Notes under the pieces: model-generated
What the model was told of the DNA's origin: nothing
Databases searched by the model: none
What the model saw: the letters and a program-made list of their open reading frames with translations, nothing else
Shown: positions 41,368-42,155 of the stretch, piece by piece
Numbering within the stretch: the first letter of the stretch is position 1
How the letters are laid out: each line of letters begins with the position of its first letter
Origin: Nitrosomonas sp.
GTDB lineage: Bacteria; Pseudomonadota; Gammaproteobacteria; Burkholderiales; Nitrosomonadaceae
Length of the DNA stretch: 42,155 bases
Direction of reading: 5' to 3'
Assembly (NCBI GenBank): GCA_021774155.1
Contig: JAJFJH010000116.1
Span: 1-42,155, forward strand
Translations under genes and position numbers: made by a program

Positions 41368-42155
41368 TTATTGAATCGATAATCCAATGCGATCAAATGC
41401 ATTGAAATTCCACCAAATCATAAATGCCTTTCCAACAATGTTTTCTTCCGGAACAAAACCCCAATAACGGCTATCACTACTACTATCACGATTATCGCCC
41501 AGTGTTAGATAATTACCTTCTGGAACAACACAGATAAAACCGGACATATTGAAAGTACAGTTCTCTCGATAAGGAAATTGGTGGATACCAGACATTTGTA
41601 TTCCAGGAACATCTGGTTCCGTAATGATCGTATGGCTCTCTTCTCCCAAGAGCTCATGAAAGAAATCGGTATAAACATAACCTAAACCTGACTCAAGGTA
41701 TTTATATTCTGACTCATATTTAGTCTCAACAGGCTCACCATTAATAGTCAGCCGTTTATTTTGATACAACACGGTATCACCTGGCAAACCGACAACACGC
41801 TTAATGTAATCAATTGAAGGGTCTGCTGGATAACGAAACACCATCACTTCACCGCGCTTTGGTTCATTAAGATCGATCACTTTCTTGTTGATAACAGGTA
41901 AGCGGATACCATAGGTATACTTATTAACTAGTATAAAATCACCCACAATCAATGTTGGAATCATAGAACCCGATGGGATCTTGAAAGGCTCCACTACAAA
42001 AGATCGCAAACTAAACACGATTAAAATAACAGGGAAAAAACTTTTTGGATACTCTATCCACCAAGGCTCGCTTTCATTAGGCCCGCGTTTATGCCGCAGC
42101 ACGAAGAAATCAAGAAACCAAACAAAACCTGTAATAACTAGTAAAACAAACAAGA
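41368..42155 (-). CDS. lepB: Signal peptidase I (5' end probably beyond window)
   Basis: 261 aa seen; PFKIPSGSMIPTLIVGDFILVNKYTYG (Ser), MVFRYPADPSIDYIKRVVGLPGD (Lys), LTLGDNRDSSSDSRYWGFVPE; reading frame remains open at the edge. Confidence 0.95.
   Translation of the reverse strand, partial: LFVLLVITGFVWFLDFFVLRHKRGPNESEPWWIEYPKSFFPVILIVFSLRSFVVEPFKIPSGSMIPTLIVGDFILVNKYTYGIRLPVINKKVIDLNEPKRGEVMVFRYPADPSIDYIKRVVGLPGDTVLYQNKRLTINGEPVETKYESEYKYLESGLGYVYTDFFHELLGEESHTIITEPDVPGIQMSGIHQFPYRENCTFNMSGFICVVPEGNYLTLGDNRDSSSDSRYWGFVPEENIVGKAFMIWWNFNAFDRIGLSIQ

Overview
The window is a bacterial chromosome segment. Gene content and order (cytochrome P460, trpGDC, purHD, lepB-DUF4845-rnc-era-pdxJ-acpS-nagZ) suggest a betaproteobacterium of the Nitrosomonas type; this is an inference. 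Most of it is housekeeping: an M48/BepA-like protease (partial), nadE, phosphomannomutase, ilvE, a complete RND efflux operon, sqr, ctaD, a D-Ala-D-Ala endopeptidase, trpGDC, rnhA, gloB, ubiH-like, dusB-fis, purH-purD, nagZ-acpS-pdxJ-era-rnc and lepB (partial). I see no rRNA, tRNA, CRISPR array or intact mobile element. The strongest candidate for an undescribed system is a four-gene minus-strand cassette (32335-36344) between the purD-side bidirectional terminator and nagZ. It holds two paralogous uncharacterized proteins sharing a 'F-x-S-N-F-x-G-x-x-D-x-Y' core, a large cytosolic-type DyP peroxidase, and a protein whose N-terminus resembles the heme-thiolate (Peroxidase_2/UPO) Cys-Pro motif but which appears to lack the usual acid-base Glu. 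Other notable points: a decayed cox11 gene behind an orphan ctaD, with an intact hidden 31-aa small cox ORF between them; a truncated DUF2892 fragment overlapping the end of sqr; a PIN/VapC remnant; a cytochrome P460 with Ala at the position I align to the distal catalytic Glu; and recO missing from the era-pdxJ junction.
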